Shown piece after piece: positions 6,601 through 12,383 of a stretch of DNA of 15,044 nt. Both the position numbers and the translations under genes were made by a program. The stretch spans positions 1 through 15,044 of the forward strand of contig CABURV010000041.1 of the NCBI GenBank assembly GCA_902494035.1, given 5' to 3'. Positions within the stretch are counted from its first letter, which is position 1; the number at the start of each line of letters is the position of its first letter. Source of the stretch: an uncultured Collinsella sp. Its GTDB lineage: Bacteria; Actinomycetota; Coriobacteriia; Coriobacteriales; Coriobacteriaceae. Below the pieces are notes generated by a model. The model did no database searches and was not told the origin of the DNA. It saw only the letters and a program-made list of their open reading frames with translations.

Positions 6601-6917
6601 ACCAAGTGGCCGTCACCGTGAAAGCCGTCTTGGACGAGAAGACCGGCAAGTACTCCGGCCTCACCACTTCCACTACGGTCACGCAGGTGAAGGACGACAT
6701 GGGCAACACCGTGAGTAACACCATCGGCAAGGACGCCGCGCCCAACGCCATTCCCGCCTCCACCTTCACCAACACCTACTCCACCACTCTGCCTCTTTCC
6801 GGTATGTCGGGCGTCACTCTGACGTACCTTGCCGGCGCGGCGGTGCTTTGCGCTGCTGCGGCCTGGATGCACATTCGTCGCAAGGCGAATGCGAAGGGAG
6901 GTGAGCGTCGTGAATAA
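3612..6917 (+). CDS. Large LPXTG-type pilin, probable pilus tip adhesin
   Basis: A 1101-residue secreted, wall-linked protein. A basic stretch and hydrophobic core form a long signal peptide, with probable cleavage after residue 45 (SQAIA). Residues ~120-620 are a large domain whose pattern (GVDFKFTNIPEGASIVVNV, SLTIRGG near 517, MIGSILVPNG at 553-562, NGRVYVGVDF) resembles choice-of-anchor-A adhesin domains. Two SpaA/Cna-B-like domains follow: K626 with KEETAPEGYQ (702-711), and K766 with ETQAPFGYE (835-843). An FctA/Spy0128-like domain comes last (~886-1057: K892, KEVAP with E979, FTNTY with N1054). These Lys/Glu/Asn sets are those that form intramolecular isopeptide bonds. The sorting signal is LPLSG (1060-1064), a membrane helix and a basic tail. 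GGAGGAG (3599-3605) fixes the start. A nine-G run lies in codons 58-61. Tip assignment rests on size and first position. Confidence 0.88.
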   Translation: MKANSDKSKQSNKATRRVLAGVLCGASVLSLVLSLVMPPISQAIANDAQTVSTEETVMGGGSSSESAAVGNTSEDAENQNSDETDGGESGSSNSVEQAQSANAASAGATATVKPGIYVPTSIGIGTNINVSTPDPGVATYVGRDMYIGGKPSDKPSDGTIDLDADNAPTGSYAAEAEGLTVVRGKLAMNPLKESWPYNHSGGAGFRFGTVGFGSQFRPVDGSTVLAVAGIDSAITNMSVGYSGDLPGKTTVGAWNKGAWVGQQRPFEGATPSGFAYTAQIAGPITYWRDSDYKRQSVVTMQGNWYEGLSALESTLFNKAVDLTNVNGSDYSSYNGTNGYLSKLSKQLDSFEDTGEVDVNGFAEPNSNYVINKYNNDGTSYTLKFDGSDDGSGKSVSGALDTGIPSNKIRNTERLITFTGDGTSMQQVFTIAGSELSNWKDGVYYRGVDFKFTNIPEGASIVVNVTGTNPVEFHNGWRFWWGDTEISRGYESQYAKKDLDAKYSLASQSIMWNFVDTTSLTIRGGIAGEDRADWGYSGTASGAKWTDDDPAAAMIGSILVPNGSFDDHVTTNGRVYVGVDFSMNSPKVAAAFGEGNSASVIDMDQERHNFPWSGSYTPDGSSIAWSKVDAADGTKLLPGSSWTIYGTVKDAKNGTGPIVTVTDGAANDYASTDGKLQFNYLNQKADPSKEISDSNPAFTYYIKEETAPEGYQVSDKIYYATMNNAGESVNYVQGYVDENGNEVPFTPSNTTGAIANTKITGTVSWAKVEKDDAEHTPLAGSEWKLAKLGADGLTEAQPWTVSDQSTPSETTWADTDAKDGKFTLADLLPGTYTLTETQAPFGYELNKNTYKFTVDSTSGSITWIENEQPNIVDGITYISDSCSVTSVKIPVIKSVRNTDWPKDSSGKYVAFDFSIEATGPNKDSAPMPDSKTISVAPADSTKVNDIEASFGEISFSKEYLATNDASNPTGAKTYTYMVKEVAPDADAIDKLRYSKAEYQVAVTVKAVLDEKTGKYSGLTTSTTVTQVKDDMGNTVSNTIGKDAAPNAIPASTFTNTYSTTLPLSGMSGVTLTYLAGAAVLCAAAAWMHIRRKANAKGGERRE
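3785..3793 (+). repeat. Nine-G homopolymer tract inside the tip pilin gene
   Basis: Bases 3785-3793 are all G, spanning the end of Met58 and codons 59-61. One extra G puts TGA (3803-3805) in frame; one fewer puts TAG (3817-3819) in frame. In both cases translation stops at about 65-70 codons, just after the signal peptide. With nine G the frame is open, so this copy reads as ON. Confidence 0.9.
4059..4082 (+). repeat. Tandem 12-base repeat (KPSD twice)
   Basis: AAGCCGAGCGAT is followed directly by AAGCCGAGCGAC, encoding Lys-Pro-Ser-Asp twice at residues 150-157 of the tip pilin. A change of copy number would keep the frame. Confidence 0.7.
6894..6904 (+). promoter_or_regulatory. Ribosome binding site for the minor pilin inside the tip gene
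   Basis: AAGGGAGGTGA, a near-complete anti-16S match, lies in the last codons of the tip pilin gene, ending about 5 bases before the GTG at 6910. It decides the start of the next gene and makes translational coupling likely. The in-frame GTG at 6901 overlaps the site itself and is rejected as start. Confidence 0.75.
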
Positions 6918-8580
6918 GAAAGTTTGCTCCTTCCCGATCTTGTTTGCGCTGCTTGCCCTCGTGGTCAGCACCTGCGCGGTTGTGTTCCCCGCTTCCGCGC
7001 AGGCCGCGCCGACCTCGACTGGTTCCATCACGGTGAGCGGCACCGTGGCGAGCAGCTACGACGCCTACCAGATCTTTAGCGCCAACGTCGTCGACGGCGA
7101 CAGCGACGCCAAGATCGCCACCGACCTCGCCTGGGCAAGCGACGCCGTGCGCGACGGCGCACTGCCCGTGCTGCACGGCGCCGGCATGCCCAATTCCCAG
7201 ACCACTGCGCAGGAAGCTGCCGAGTGGCTCAACGCCGATTCCCACCTTACGAGCGCGCTGAGCGCACAGCTTGCTCGTTCCCTCCAGAGCTCTGGCGCCG
7301 TGTCCGTGGCCCTTAACGCGGGCACGGCGGCCGAGCTGCCCAGCGGTTACTGGCTCATCGTCGCCGACGACGACGCCATCGCCCAGGGCGAGGCCGGCAC
7401 CGCGCCGATCATGGCCCTGGTGGGCGGCAGCGCCGTCACCGTCAAGCCCAAGGCGGCGACGCCCAAGGTCCAAAAGCACGTGCTGGAGGACAGCACCGCC
7501 GCATGGCAGAAGGCCGCCGACGCCACGGTCGCCGACGACCTGTACTGGCGCCTCTCTGCCACGGTCCCGGCCGGGCTCACGGCCTACGACACCTATACGG
7601 TGCAGTTCGTCGACACCATGAGCGCGGGGCTCGACCCCTTCAAGGTCGCCGCGAGTATGCGCGTGTACGTGGCGGCGGGCGCGGACGGCGGCTTCGACGC
7701 CGTCTCGGCCGGCAAGGACGGCCGCGCAGGCACCGAGCCCGCGAAGGGCTGGGCCGACATCACGGCCCAGTGCGCCACCAAGGTAGCGGCCGACGGTAAG
7801 ACCTTCACCGTGCGCACCGGCGACCTCATCGCCGCGCTCGGCGGGGCCGACGCCTTCACCGCGGGCGCCCGCGTGGTCGCCGTGTACGACGCGCCGCTCA
7901 ACGGCGCATGCAACCACGGCATCGCGAAGGGCAACCCCAACGAGGCCTACCTGCGCTACCCGCGCTCTCCCCTCGCCGACCAGTCCGGCGACGCCGGCTT
8001 CACCCGCACGCCGAGCGACGATGCGTGCGCCTACACCTGGGATCTCGCGCTCACCAAGCGCGGCAGCGACGGCGACAAGCCGCTTGCCGGGGCGGTCCTG
8101 AGCATCGCCGACGACCGCGGTCGCACGTTGGCGGCCGACGGCACGTGGGATGCAGAGGGCAAGGCCACCGTCACCACGGGCGAGGACGGCCGCGTGACCG
8201 TCTCGGGCGTGGACTCGGGCAAGCTGGAGGTCCGCGAGCTCAAGGCGCCCAAGGGCTACACCGCCTTTGAGGGCGCGCGCTCCGTGACGGTCAAGGCTGA
8301 GGGCCTGGACGTCGACCAGGTGGCCGCCGCCAAGCCCAAACTCACCATCACGGCCGAGTCGCCCCTGCGCGCCGACAGCGCGGACGGGTCGACGGGCAGC
8401 CTGGAGGCGTCGCTCATCAACACGCCCACCGGCACACCCCCTAGCATTACCACCGGAGGCTTTATGCCCTCGACTGGCGATATGGCAATGTACGCCGCGG
8501 CCGCCGCAGCGGTCGCCGGAGCCGCGCTCATCGTGGTCGCGCTCCTGGTCAAGCGGGGAGGTGGCAGCCATAAAGAGTAG
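6910..8580 (+). CDS. Minor (probably basal) LPXTG-type pilin
   Basis: A 556-residue secreted pilin starting at GTG and overlapping the tip pilin gene by 8 bases. The signal peptide covers residues 1 to about 35 (VCSFPILFALLALVV core, ASAQA cleavage region). The N-terminal domain has the pilin D1 marks YDAYQIFSANVVDG and LPSGYWLIV (143-151). VTVKPK (176-181) stands where the pilin-motif lysine is expected, and K189 in KVQKHV opens the D2 isopeptide domain, which ends near GNPNEAYLRYPRSP (from 341). A SpaA/Cna-B domain follows (K383; RELKAPKGY 442-450, with E443). The sorting motif is MPSTG (519-523), with Met in place of Leu, then an Ala-rich helix and KRGGGSHKE. It resembles the backbone pilin downstream in order of domains but is much more GC-rich. 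Basal role is inferred from its size, position and odd sorting motif. Confidence 0.85.
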   Translation: MNKKVCSFPILFALLALVVSTCAVVFPASAQAAPTSTGSITVSGTVASSYDAYQIFSANVVDGDSDAKIATDLAWASDAVRDGALPVLHGAGMPNSQTTAQEAAEWLNADSHLTSALSAQLARSLQSSGAVSVALNAGTAAELPSGYWLIVADDDAIAQGEAGTAPIMALVGGSAVTVKPKAATPKVQKHVLEDSTAAWQKAADATVADDLYWRLSATVPAGLTAYDTYTVQFVDTMSAGLDPFKVAASMRVYVAAGADGGFDAVSAGKDGRAGTEPAKGWADITAQCATKVAADGKTFTVRTGDLIAALGGADAFTAGARVVAVYDAPLNGACNHGIAKGNPNEAYLRYPRSPLADQSGDAGFTRTPSDDACAYTWDLALTKRGSDGDKPLAGAVLSIADDRGRTLAADGTWDAEGKATVTTGEDGRVTVSGVDSGKLEVRELKAPKGYTAFEGARSVTVKAEGLDVDQVAAAKPKLTITAESPLRADSADGSTGSLEASLINTPTGTPPSITTGGFMPSTGDMAMYAAAAAAVAGAALIVVALLVKRGGGSHKE

Positions 8581-8586
8581 CTGGCA

Positions 8587-8605
8587 GCCCCACAGAGAGC
8601 GGGGC
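8587..8605 (+). other. Small stem-loop between minor and backbone pilin genes
   Basis: GCCCC (8587-8591) and GGGGC (8601-8605) enclose 9 bases, 6 bases after the minor pilin stop codon. No T-run follows. It could slow 3'-to-5' decay or partly stop transcription between the two genes. The rest of this 108-base gap holds an ACAG x3 run (8633-8644) and no clear promoter. Confidence 0.25.
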
Positions 8606-8688
8606 GAGACGTAGCGAAGTAGATGCTAAGACACAGACAGACAGATTTAGATCAAATGGAATTCGAGCAGAAAGCAGAGGAAAAGAAG

Positions 8689-10422
8689 ATGAGCATGAGC
8701 AAGAACATCGCACGCCTGGCAGTAACCGCCGGCCTCACAGCAGCGCTGAGCTTCGGCGGCGTCATGGCCCCGGTGACCATGGCGTTTGCTGATGGTGCGA
8801 CTGCTACGACCAATAGCATCAAGATCAACAAGAACAATGAGAATGGCGATGTGACGTACAAGGCCTACCAGATTTTCAAGGCCGATGTTGTGGATGGAAC
8901 CGACGGGTCGGGCAAGGTCGTTTCGAACATCGATTGGGCGAGCCCTAAGGCGAAGGATGCGGTCCTGAACTATCTTTCAAATGTACCCAAATCTGATATC
9001 ACCCTTAGCTCCTCAGCACAAGCTGCTGCTAAGTATCTGACCGATCATGTAGATGGCACCGGCGAGACGACCCCCATTGAAAACGACAATCTGTTCAACG
9101 GGTTGGCAAAGGCGGTCGTGAAGAACGTAGACCAGACGGGTTCTTCCTTTACCACCGACGATGTCTTTAAGCCCCAGGATGGCAACGGAAATGCCCTGCA
9201 AGGCTATTATCTCTTTGTGACTGATGAGAGCACCTTGAGCACCGATCAGGAAGTGAAGAAGAATACTGGTACTTCGCCGATCTTCGCTGTTGTCGGCGAC
9301 GCTCTCGTGACCGTTACCGAGAAGACCAGCATTCCCACAGTTGTGAAGAAAGTCAGAAACGACGACGGCAGCGATTGGGCCGACAAGGCCGACTCTCAGA
9401 TGGGCCAGCAAGTTGAGTATAAGCTGACTGGTACTGTTGCCAGCAATATCGCTACGTTCGGTACTTACCATTATGAGTTTAGCGATAAGCTTTCTGGCGG
9501 TCTGACGGCAGATGCTAACAGCGTCGTTGTTAAAATCGGTAATACGACCCTTTCGTGCAACGCGACTCTTGGTCTCGATACCGGTTACGATGTTTCGATT
9601 GATGATGCGACTAACACGCTGACCGTAAAGTTTGCCGACCTCAAAGCTGCTGCGAACGCGGCCAGCGCGACGCTCGACGGCCGCTCTAATGTCGTCGTCA
9701 CTTATACTGCCAAGCTCGACCACGAGAAGGTCGATAAGGTTACTGTTGGCGGCGAGGGCAATCCCAACAGCGTCAAGCTCATCTACTCCAACAATCCCAT
9801 GAGCAATGGCAAGGGTGAGTCCGTGTCCGATACCGTTCGCGATTACACCTATGCACTCCAGCTTGTCAAGAAGGACTTTGACGACAACAGCAAGAAACTC
9901 GAGGGCGTTGAATTTACCATCAAAGCCACAGGCGCTGACGAGCTTGCATCTGGCGTGGAGGGCACGCAGTTTGTTCAGGGGGACGGGTCGCTTGGTGGCG
10001 ATGCACATAGGTTTACGACCGATTCTAATGGCGTAATTAGTGTAAAGGGGCTCGACGCCGGTACCTATACCGTTGAGGAGGTCAAGACCCCTGGTGGTTA
10101 CAATACGCTGCCCAAATTTACCTTCACCATCGAGGCTGATGGCCTTGGTAAGGAAGAGGGCGAGTTGCTTGAAGGTGCTTCCGACCTGAATACGTTGAGG
10201 ATTACGGGAACGACGCCTGCCTCCGATCTCGTCAAGATTGACGGCGTTCAGACTGACGGCACCGTCATCCTCACCGTCAAGAACAAGAAGGGTTCCAACC
10301 TCCCGCTCACCGGTCTTAACGGCGTGACCTTCACTTGGATCGCTGGTGGCGCGGTGCTGTGCATCGGTGTGGCTCACCTCATCCGCAGCCGTAAGCAGGC
10401 TGAGGAGTCCGAGCAGGAGTAA
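8689..10422 (+). CDS. Backbone-type LPXTG pilin (major subunit)
   Basis: A 577-residue secreted pilin, the probable polymer-forming shaft subunit. The signal peptide spans residues 1 to about 33 (MAPVTMAFA end). The D1 domain starts with YKAYQIFKADVVDG (57-70) and includes GYYLFVTDES (172-181). VTVTEK (K212) stands at the pilin-motif position. The D2 isopeptide domain runs from K220/K221 (VVKKVRNDDG) to GNPNSVKLIYSNNP (357-370). A SpaA-like D3 has K394 in QLVKKDFDD and the E-box VEEVKTPGGY (462-471). The sorting signal is LPLTG (538-542), a membrane helix and a basic/acidic tail. The ATG at 8689 is preferred because AGAGGAAAAG lies just before it and the signal peptide begins there; in-frame ATGs at 8623 and 8656 have no ribosome binding site. 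A terminator lies about 100 bases downstream. Confidence 0.88.
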   Translation: MSMSKNIARLAVTAGLTAALSFGGVMAPVTMAFADGATATTNSIKINKNNENGDVTYKAYQIFKADVVDGTDGSGKVVSNIDWASPKAKDAVLNYLSNVPKSDITLSSSAQAAAKYLTDHVDGTGETTPIENDNLFNGLAKAVVKNVDQTGSSFTTDDVFKPQDGNGNALQGYYLFVTDESTLSTDQEVKKNTGTSPIFAVVGDALVTVTEKTSIPTVVKKVRNDDGSDWADKADSQMGQQVEYKLTGTVASNIATFGTYHYEFSDKLSGGLTADANSVVVKIGNTTLSCNATLGLDTGYDVSIDDATNTLTVKFADLKAAANAASATLDGRSNVVVTYTAKLDHEKVDKVTVGGEGNPNSVKLIYSNNPMSNGKGESVSDTVRDYTYALQLVKKDFDDNSKKLEGVEFTIKATGADELASGVEGTQFVQGDGSLGGDAHRFTTDSNGVISVKGLDAGTYTVEEVKTPGGYNTLPKFTFTIEADGLGKEEGELLEGASDLNTLRITGTTPASDLVKIDGVQTDGTVILTVKNKKGSNLPLTGLNGVTFTWIAGGAVLCIGVAHLIRSRKQAEESEQE

Positions 10423-10522
10423 CGCTCGCTCACCCATCCCTTTGGCAGGTGGGATGTGATGGCCATGAGACTTGCGGACACTTTTCTCGTCCATCCACGT
10501 TCTTGCTTTGCCACTCTCTTTT

Positions 10523-10562
10523 CGGGGCAGACTCCGCAATGGAGTCTGCCCCGTTCTTTTTG
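10523..10562 (+). terminator. Strong intrinsic terminator after the pilin genes
   Basis: CGGGGCAGACTCC (10523-10535) and GGAGTCTGCCCCG (10541-10553) form a perfect 13-bp stem with loop GCAAT, followed by TTCTTTTT. It ends the three-pilin transcript and separates it from the small protein and sortase genes. The 100 bases between the stop codon and the terminator hold only a weaker CATCCC/GGGATG pairing. Confidence 0.92.
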
Positions 10563-10578
10563 GACAATGCAGCCAGCC

Positions 10579-10594
10579 TCCATCGTCCGATGGA
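10579..10594. promoter_or_regulatory. 16-base operator-like palindrome
   Basis: TCCATCGTCCGATGGA is a perfect 7-2-7 palindrome between the terminator and the promoter candidate of the small protein gene. It has the same geometry as the palindrome at 3331-3346 but a different sequence. The binder is unknown. Confidence 0.35.
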
Positions 10595-10630
10595 TCAAGC
10601 GTATGAATATCGAACAGATGTTTGCAATTA

Positions 10631-10660
10631 TTGCGTTTACCAGCTTTTGGTGCATACACT
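10631..10660 (+). promoter_or_regulatory. Candidate promoter of the small protein gene
   Basis: TTGCGT (10631-10636) and TACACT (10655-10660) are 18 bases apart, just downstream of a strong terminator where a new promoter is expected. TAAAAT (10666-10671) is a second possible -10 but without a good -35. Confidence 0.35.
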
Positions 10661-10727
10661 CGCAGTAAAATACCCTTGCGACGCATCCCGTGCGCGGGCG
10701 GCCGACGACTCGATCGGAGGTCCCCAA

Positions 10728-10880
10728 ATGCTGAAATTCCTTAACGCGCTCGCCGCCCTCGCGGCGGTGGGCACGTTCGTCATCGCGTTTCTTGACTCGT
10801 ATGAGGTTCGGTTTAAGGTCCGTAGGCGCACGCGCGGTGCGGACGGTAGAAGGCATTTGCGCCGCAACAAGCGCAAATAA
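10728..10880 (+). CDS. Small membrane protein with basic tail, unknown function
   Basis: A 50-residue protein that I do not recognise. Residues ~3-22 (KFLNALAALAAVGTFVIAFL) form one hydrophobic segment; residues 28-50 hold 13 Lys/Arg of 23, so the tail would face the cytoplasm or bind nucleic acid or phospholipid. CGGAGG (10715-10720) lies 7 bases before the ATG, and a hairpin terminator begins 2 bases after the stop, so it looks like a complete single-gene unit. An in-frame extension to 10449 crosses the upstream terminator and is rejected. It lies between the pilin genes and their sortase, which suggests but does not prove a link to pilus assembly. A type I toxin-like or general stress peptide is an alternative. 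Confidence 0.6.
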   Translation: MLKFLNALAALAAVGTFVIAFLDSYEVRFKVRRRTRGADGRRHLRRNKRK

Positions 10881-10881
10881 G

Positions 10882-10909
10882 AATGCCCGGGGTTCGGAGC
10901 CCGGGCATT
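10882..10909 (+). terminator. Hairpin terminator of the small protein gene
   Basis: AATGCCCGGG (10882-10891) and CCCGGGCATT (10900-10909) form a perfect 10-bp stem with an 8-base loop. The following T-run is short, as in a weak or bidirectional terminator. Confidence 0.75.
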
Positions 10910-11138
10910 TAACAAAACCAGAAAACTAGGCCGCCCGCGCTCTCGTACACTTACGCGGGGTGCGTCGTTTTCTATTGACATTGTATCCCGAATCGCCCCG
11001 CCGATCCGGGACATTTTGAAAACTCAAATGCTGGCCCAACTCGCGCTGCGCAATGCTGTCAGGCTGCGTTGTCCGGTGCATGAGCTCGCGAATCGGCTAT
11101 TATTTGTTTAGACAACTTGAGTTGTAAGGGAGTGACCG
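10910..11138. other. Intergenic region before the sortase gene
   Basis: No gene is seen. CCCGCG (10934-10939) can pair with CGCGGG (10954-10959). A lone TTGACA lies at 10975-10980 without a -10 box at the right distance. TATTAT (11098-11103) could be the -10 box of the sortase gene, with only a poor -35. The sortase promoter is therefore not settled. Confidence 0.35.
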
Positions 11139-11141
11139 GTG

Positions 11142-12080
11142 ATGGTGCAGGGCGCCAAACATATGAAGAGCAATAACGCCGCGGCCAACGGCGGCTCAAG
11201 CCCTCAGCCCAAACCTCAACCAAAGCCCAAGCGCCGTCGCAAGCGGCTGCCGCGCTGGGCCGACCGGCTCATCACCATCGTCATCATCCTTATTGGCGTG
11301 GGCCTTATGACCTGGCCGTGGATCTTGGACCGGCTCGAAGCCTCGGGCGTGTTCAACCAGATCAGCACCGTGTCCAGCACCGTGGACGCGCTGTCTGCCG
11401 AGGAGCGCGAGCGCATCCTGCTCCAGGCGCGCTCCTTTAACGAGCGGCTGGCGGGCGAGGCCACCGAGCTTCCCGCCGACCAGATCGAGCCCTACGCTCA
11501 ACAGCTCATCTTTGACCGCGACCCCATGATGAGCTGGGTCGAGATCCCCTCCATCGACGTGAGCATGCCCATCTACCACGGCACGAGCGAAGAAGTCCTT
11601 ATGGCGGGCGTCGGCCACCTGGAGGGCACGAGCCTGCCGGTGGGCGGCACATCGACGCATTGCGTGCTCACCGCGCACTCGGGCATGCGCAACCTGAGCA
11701 TGTTCGACGACATCCACTCGCTGGAGCCCGGCGACCTGGTACTGCTGCACACCATGAACAAGACGCTCGCCTACAAGATGGTGGACTCCGAGGTGGTGCT
11801 GCCCGAGGAGATGGAGTCGCTGACTATCGAGCCCGGCGCCGACAAGGTGACGCTCGTCACCTGCACGCCCTATGGCGTGAACGACCATCGCCTGCTGGTG
11901 CATTGCGTGCGTACCAAGTACAACAAGAAGGACGTCGACAAGCAAAAGTCGCTGGCCGGCCGCCACTGGGGCAAGCGCGAGTTCGCCGTGCTCATTGTGG
12001 TCGTAGCCATTGTGCTGTTGCTGCTGGACATCGTGATCCACGCGGTCCGCAAGCGCCGCAGGGCCAAGGCCTCGGCATAG
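11142..12080 (+). CDS. Class C (pilus-polymerising) sortase
   Basis: A 312-residue membrane transpeptidase that cuts LPXTG-like motifs and joins pilin subunits through a lysine. A Pro/Lys/Arg-rich N-terminus (21-38) precedes one membrane helix (~43-62). The sortase core has EIPSIDVSMPIYHGTSEEVL, LTAHSG with catalytic His179, TLVTCTPYG with Cys241, and NDHRLL with Arg250. A second, C-terminal helix (~281-302) and basic tail are typical of class C. The usual lid motif DPF/W is not obvious; IEPY (115-118) may take its place. AAGGGAG (11126-11132) lies 9 bases before ATG 11142 and 6 before an adjacent in-frame GTG at 11139, so the start may be one codon earlier. It is the only sortase in the window and most likely polymerises the three upstream pilins. 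Confidence 0.92.
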   Translation: MVQGAKHMKSNNAAANGGSSPQPKPQPKPKRRRKRLPRWADRLITIVIILIGVGLMTWPWILDRLEASGVFNQISTVSSTVDALSAEERERILLQARSFNERLAGEATELPADQIEPYAQQLIFDRDPMMSWVEIPSIDVSMPIYHGTSEEVLMAGVGHLEGTSLPVGGTSTHCVLTAHSGMRNLSMFDDIHSLEPGDLVLLHTMNKTLAYKMVDSEVVLPEEMESLTIEPGADKVTLVTCTPYGVNDHRLLVHCVRTKYNKKDVDKQKSLAGRHWGKREFAVLIVVVAIVLLLLDIVIHAVRKRRRAKASA

Positions 12081-12093
12081 GACATTCTTCAGA

Positions 12094-12128
12094 ACCGCCA
12101 CAAAGGGGACAGGCACCTTTGTGGTGGT
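12094..12128 (+). repeat. Palindromic repeat, family A copy 4
   Basis: ACCGCCACAAAGG (12094-12106) pairs with CCTTTGTGGTGGT (12116-12128) with one G-T wobble; the loop is GGACAGGCA. It starts 13 bases after the sortase stop codon, the same distance as copy 3 from its gene. Confidence 0.8.
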
Positions 12129-12140
12129 CGGGGGTTCCAA

Positions 12141-12203
12141 ACCATCACAACATTCGATGAAAATCTCGATTTTGACGAAAAGCGTCGAATGTTGTGATGC
12201 TTT
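12141..12203 (+). repeat. Palindromic repeat, family B copy 2
   Basis: The arms CATCACAACATTCGA (12143-12157) and TCGAATGTTGTGATG (12185-12199) are identical to those of copy 1 at 2083-2139 with the same spacing; the interior has 3 differences in 27 bases, one of which breaks the inner palindrome. Here it follows a family A element, whereas at 2081 it precedes one. Confidence 0.82.
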
Positions 12204-12383
12204 TCGTTGTGGGCGAGACGGTTTTCGCTATGGACGGTGCGGTTTCGCTGCGGAACCGCCGGCCCGCCGCCTGCCAGTCGCCGGCCTCGTTACGTTTTCG
12301 CTGCATTTGGGTAAAGCACCTGCTCCGAGTGGCGTTGCCTTGTATACTAGAGCGGTTTATCTGTTATGCGGAAGGGAGCGCCT
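12204..12383 (+). promoter_or_regulatory. gatCAB upstream region with -10 candidate
   Basis: TATACT (12343-12348) is a good -10 box about 36 bases before the gatC ATG; no good -35 is seen 16-18 bases upstream. GCGGTT (12239-12244) and AACCGC (12254-12259) form a small palindrome further up. No gene is seen here, and no T-box-like element. Confidence 0.4.

Noticed and set aside
5352..7043. Reverse-strand open frame (563 codons) across tip and minor pilin
   Set aside because: It spans the junction of two well-supported pilin genes and shows no recognisable domain.
6814..8571. Reverse-strand open frame (585 codons) opposite the minor pilin
   Set aside because: The + strand gene has signal peptide, pilin domains, E-box and sorting signal; the reverse product is low-complexity and Arg/Gly/Ala-rich.
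8623..8688. Upstream start for the backbone pilin with an ACAG x3 repeat that could act as a coding phase switch
   Set aside because: There is no ribosome binding site before 8623, only three repeat units are present, and the signal peptide begins at 8689 with a ribosome binding site just before it.
9013..10686. Reverse-strand open frame (557 codons) opposite the backbone pilin and its terminator
   Set aside because: It would read through a strong terminator hairpin and a recognised pilin gene; no motif supports it.
10449..10727. N-terminal extension of the 50-aa small protein to a 143-aa protein
   Set aside because: The extension crosses the intrinsic terminator at 10523-10562 and has no ribosome binding site; CGGAGG stands right before the ATG at 10728.
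10975..10980. TTGACA as the -35 box of a sortase promoter
   Set aside because: No -10-like hexamer lies 15-19 bases downstream; the following sequence is GC-rich.
591..12203. Palindromic repeats as parts of a CRISPR array
   Set aside because: Copies are single or in unlike pairs, kilobases apart, with no regular spacers and no cas genes.
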